In this document: one piece after another, positions 6,263 to 6,673 of the stretch
Numbering within the stretch: the stretch's first letter is position 1
How the letters are laid out: each line of letters begins with the position of its first letter
Assembly (NCBI GenBank): GCA_007133145.1
Contig: SLNF01000216.1
Location: 1 to 6,673, forward strand
From: Nitriliruptorales bacterium
GTDB taxonomy: Bacteria; Actinomycetota; Nitriliruptoria; Euzebyales; Egibacteraceae
DNA: 6,673 nucleotides
Reading direction: 5' to 3'
Program-made: the position numbers and the translations under genes
The notes under the pieces: generated by a model
What the model was told of the DNA's origin: nothing
The model's database searches: none
What the model saw: only the letters and a program-made list of their open reading frames with translations

Positions 6263-6273
6263 GGCGCTCGTGG

Positions 6274-6303
6274 CCGGCGGCGCGCGAGGGGCGCCGACGC
6301 CGG
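6274..6303 (+). terminator. Bulged stem-loop after the small gene
   Basis: CCGGC-GGCGC (6274-6283) pairs with GCGCC (6291-6295) and GCCGG (6299-6303) around a seven-base loop. This gives ten pairs with a three-base bulge (GAC) on the 3' side. It begins eleven bases after the TAG, the same distance and architecture as the hairpin at 2398-2424. No T-run follows. Confidence 0.42.
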
Positions 6304-6380
6304 ACACACCCCCCGCGGTGACTGCCTCCCACGCCAGCGCACCCTCGACTACGGGATCCTAGGCGACGCGTGGTCCCGAA

Positions 6381-6405
6381 CACACCATCGTGTGACATCA
6401 CGATG
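6381..6405. repeat. Two overlapping, mutually exclusive inverted repeats
   Basis: Repeat A: CACAC (6381-6385) pairs with GTGTG (6390-6394) around CATC. Repeat B: CATCGTG (6386-6392) pairs with CACGATG (6399-6405) around TGACAT. They share bases 6386-6394, so as RNA only one hairpin can form at a time. As DNA, repeat B is a 20-base palindrome that could be an operator. It lies in the 279-base stretch between the small gene and the ffs promoter (6263-6541), in which I see no coding pattern. Confidence 0.5.
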
Positions 6406-6541
6406 CTCGCGCTCTCGCGGGGACCTCACCCCCACCTGACGCCCGCGGCATGGCGTGGCGCTGCCGCTCTCCGGTCGACGTCGCGTCGGAGGAAGCGCGG
6501 GACAGGTGGGGCGCGCTGACGATCCCGGCCGGGGGATGCGC

Positions 6542-6547
6542 TACGAT
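6542..6547 (+). promoter_or_regulatory. -10 box of the ffs promoter
   Basis: TACGAT matches TANNNT and lies shortly before the SRP RNA gene. A possible -35 (CTGACG at 6516-6521) is 20 bases upstream, longer than the usual spacing, so only the -10 is proposed. Transcription would begin around 6554-6557, which would leave a short 5' extension ahead of the mature RNA. Confidence 0.5.
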
Positions 6548-6573
6548 GGCCAACCCGCCGCGGCCAGCGCCGG

Positions 6574-6673
<100 letters not shown>

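Noticed and set aside
6153..6401. 82-codon minus-strand open frame between the small gene and ffs
   Set aside because: It is Arg/Gly-rich, has no ribosome site or recognisable motif, and is largely antisense to the end of the small gene.
6386..6405. Crp/FNR-type binding site
   Set aside because: The centre contains TGTGA, but the second half reads TCACG with different spacing from TGTGA-N6-TCACA. I keep it only as an unassigned palindrome.

Overview
The window is very GC-rich, with almost every third codon position G or C and frequent GTG or TTG starts. Together with a type II tRNA-Ser(GGA) whose D-arm resembles actinobacterial ones, this points to a high-GC actinobacterium (Actinomycetota). 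The class cannot be fixed from the sequence. Two housekeeping RNA genes bracket the segment and both are cut by the window edges: tRNA-Ser on the minus strand at the left, and the SRP 4.5S RNA gene (ffs) on the plus strand at the right. In many bacteria ffs lies just upstream of dnaX, so dnaX may follow outside the window.

Between them are six plus-strand protein genes in four blocks. Block 1 (141-2386) is a two-gene protease operon: an M50B intramembrane zinc metalloprotease with a CBS-like tail, overlapping by GTGA a membrane-anchored PDZ/Lon-type (S16) serine protease. Block 2 (2474-3583) is a LacI-family repressor with its own promoter and a likely autoregulatory operator. Block 3 (3771-5757) is an unrecognised two-helix membrane protein, probably translated from a leaderless mRNA, followed after 13 bases by a 12-helix major facilitator transporter. 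Block 4 (5915-6262) is a small soluble protein of unknown function with a TTG start and a strong Shine-Dalgarno sequence. Stem-loops that could end transcription follow blocks 1, 2, 3 and 4.

The most interesting unit is the protease pair. Its arrangement recalls SpoIVB (PDZ serine protease) acting with SpoIVFB (M50 protease with a CBS domain) in Bacillus, but here the serine protease is of the PDZ-Lon type. Other points of note are two overlapping, mutually exclusive hairpins at 6381-6405, a repressor operator beside a promoter at 2474-2517, and a compensatory base-pair change in the SRP RNA apical stem. No mobile element, CRISPR array or phage gene is visible.
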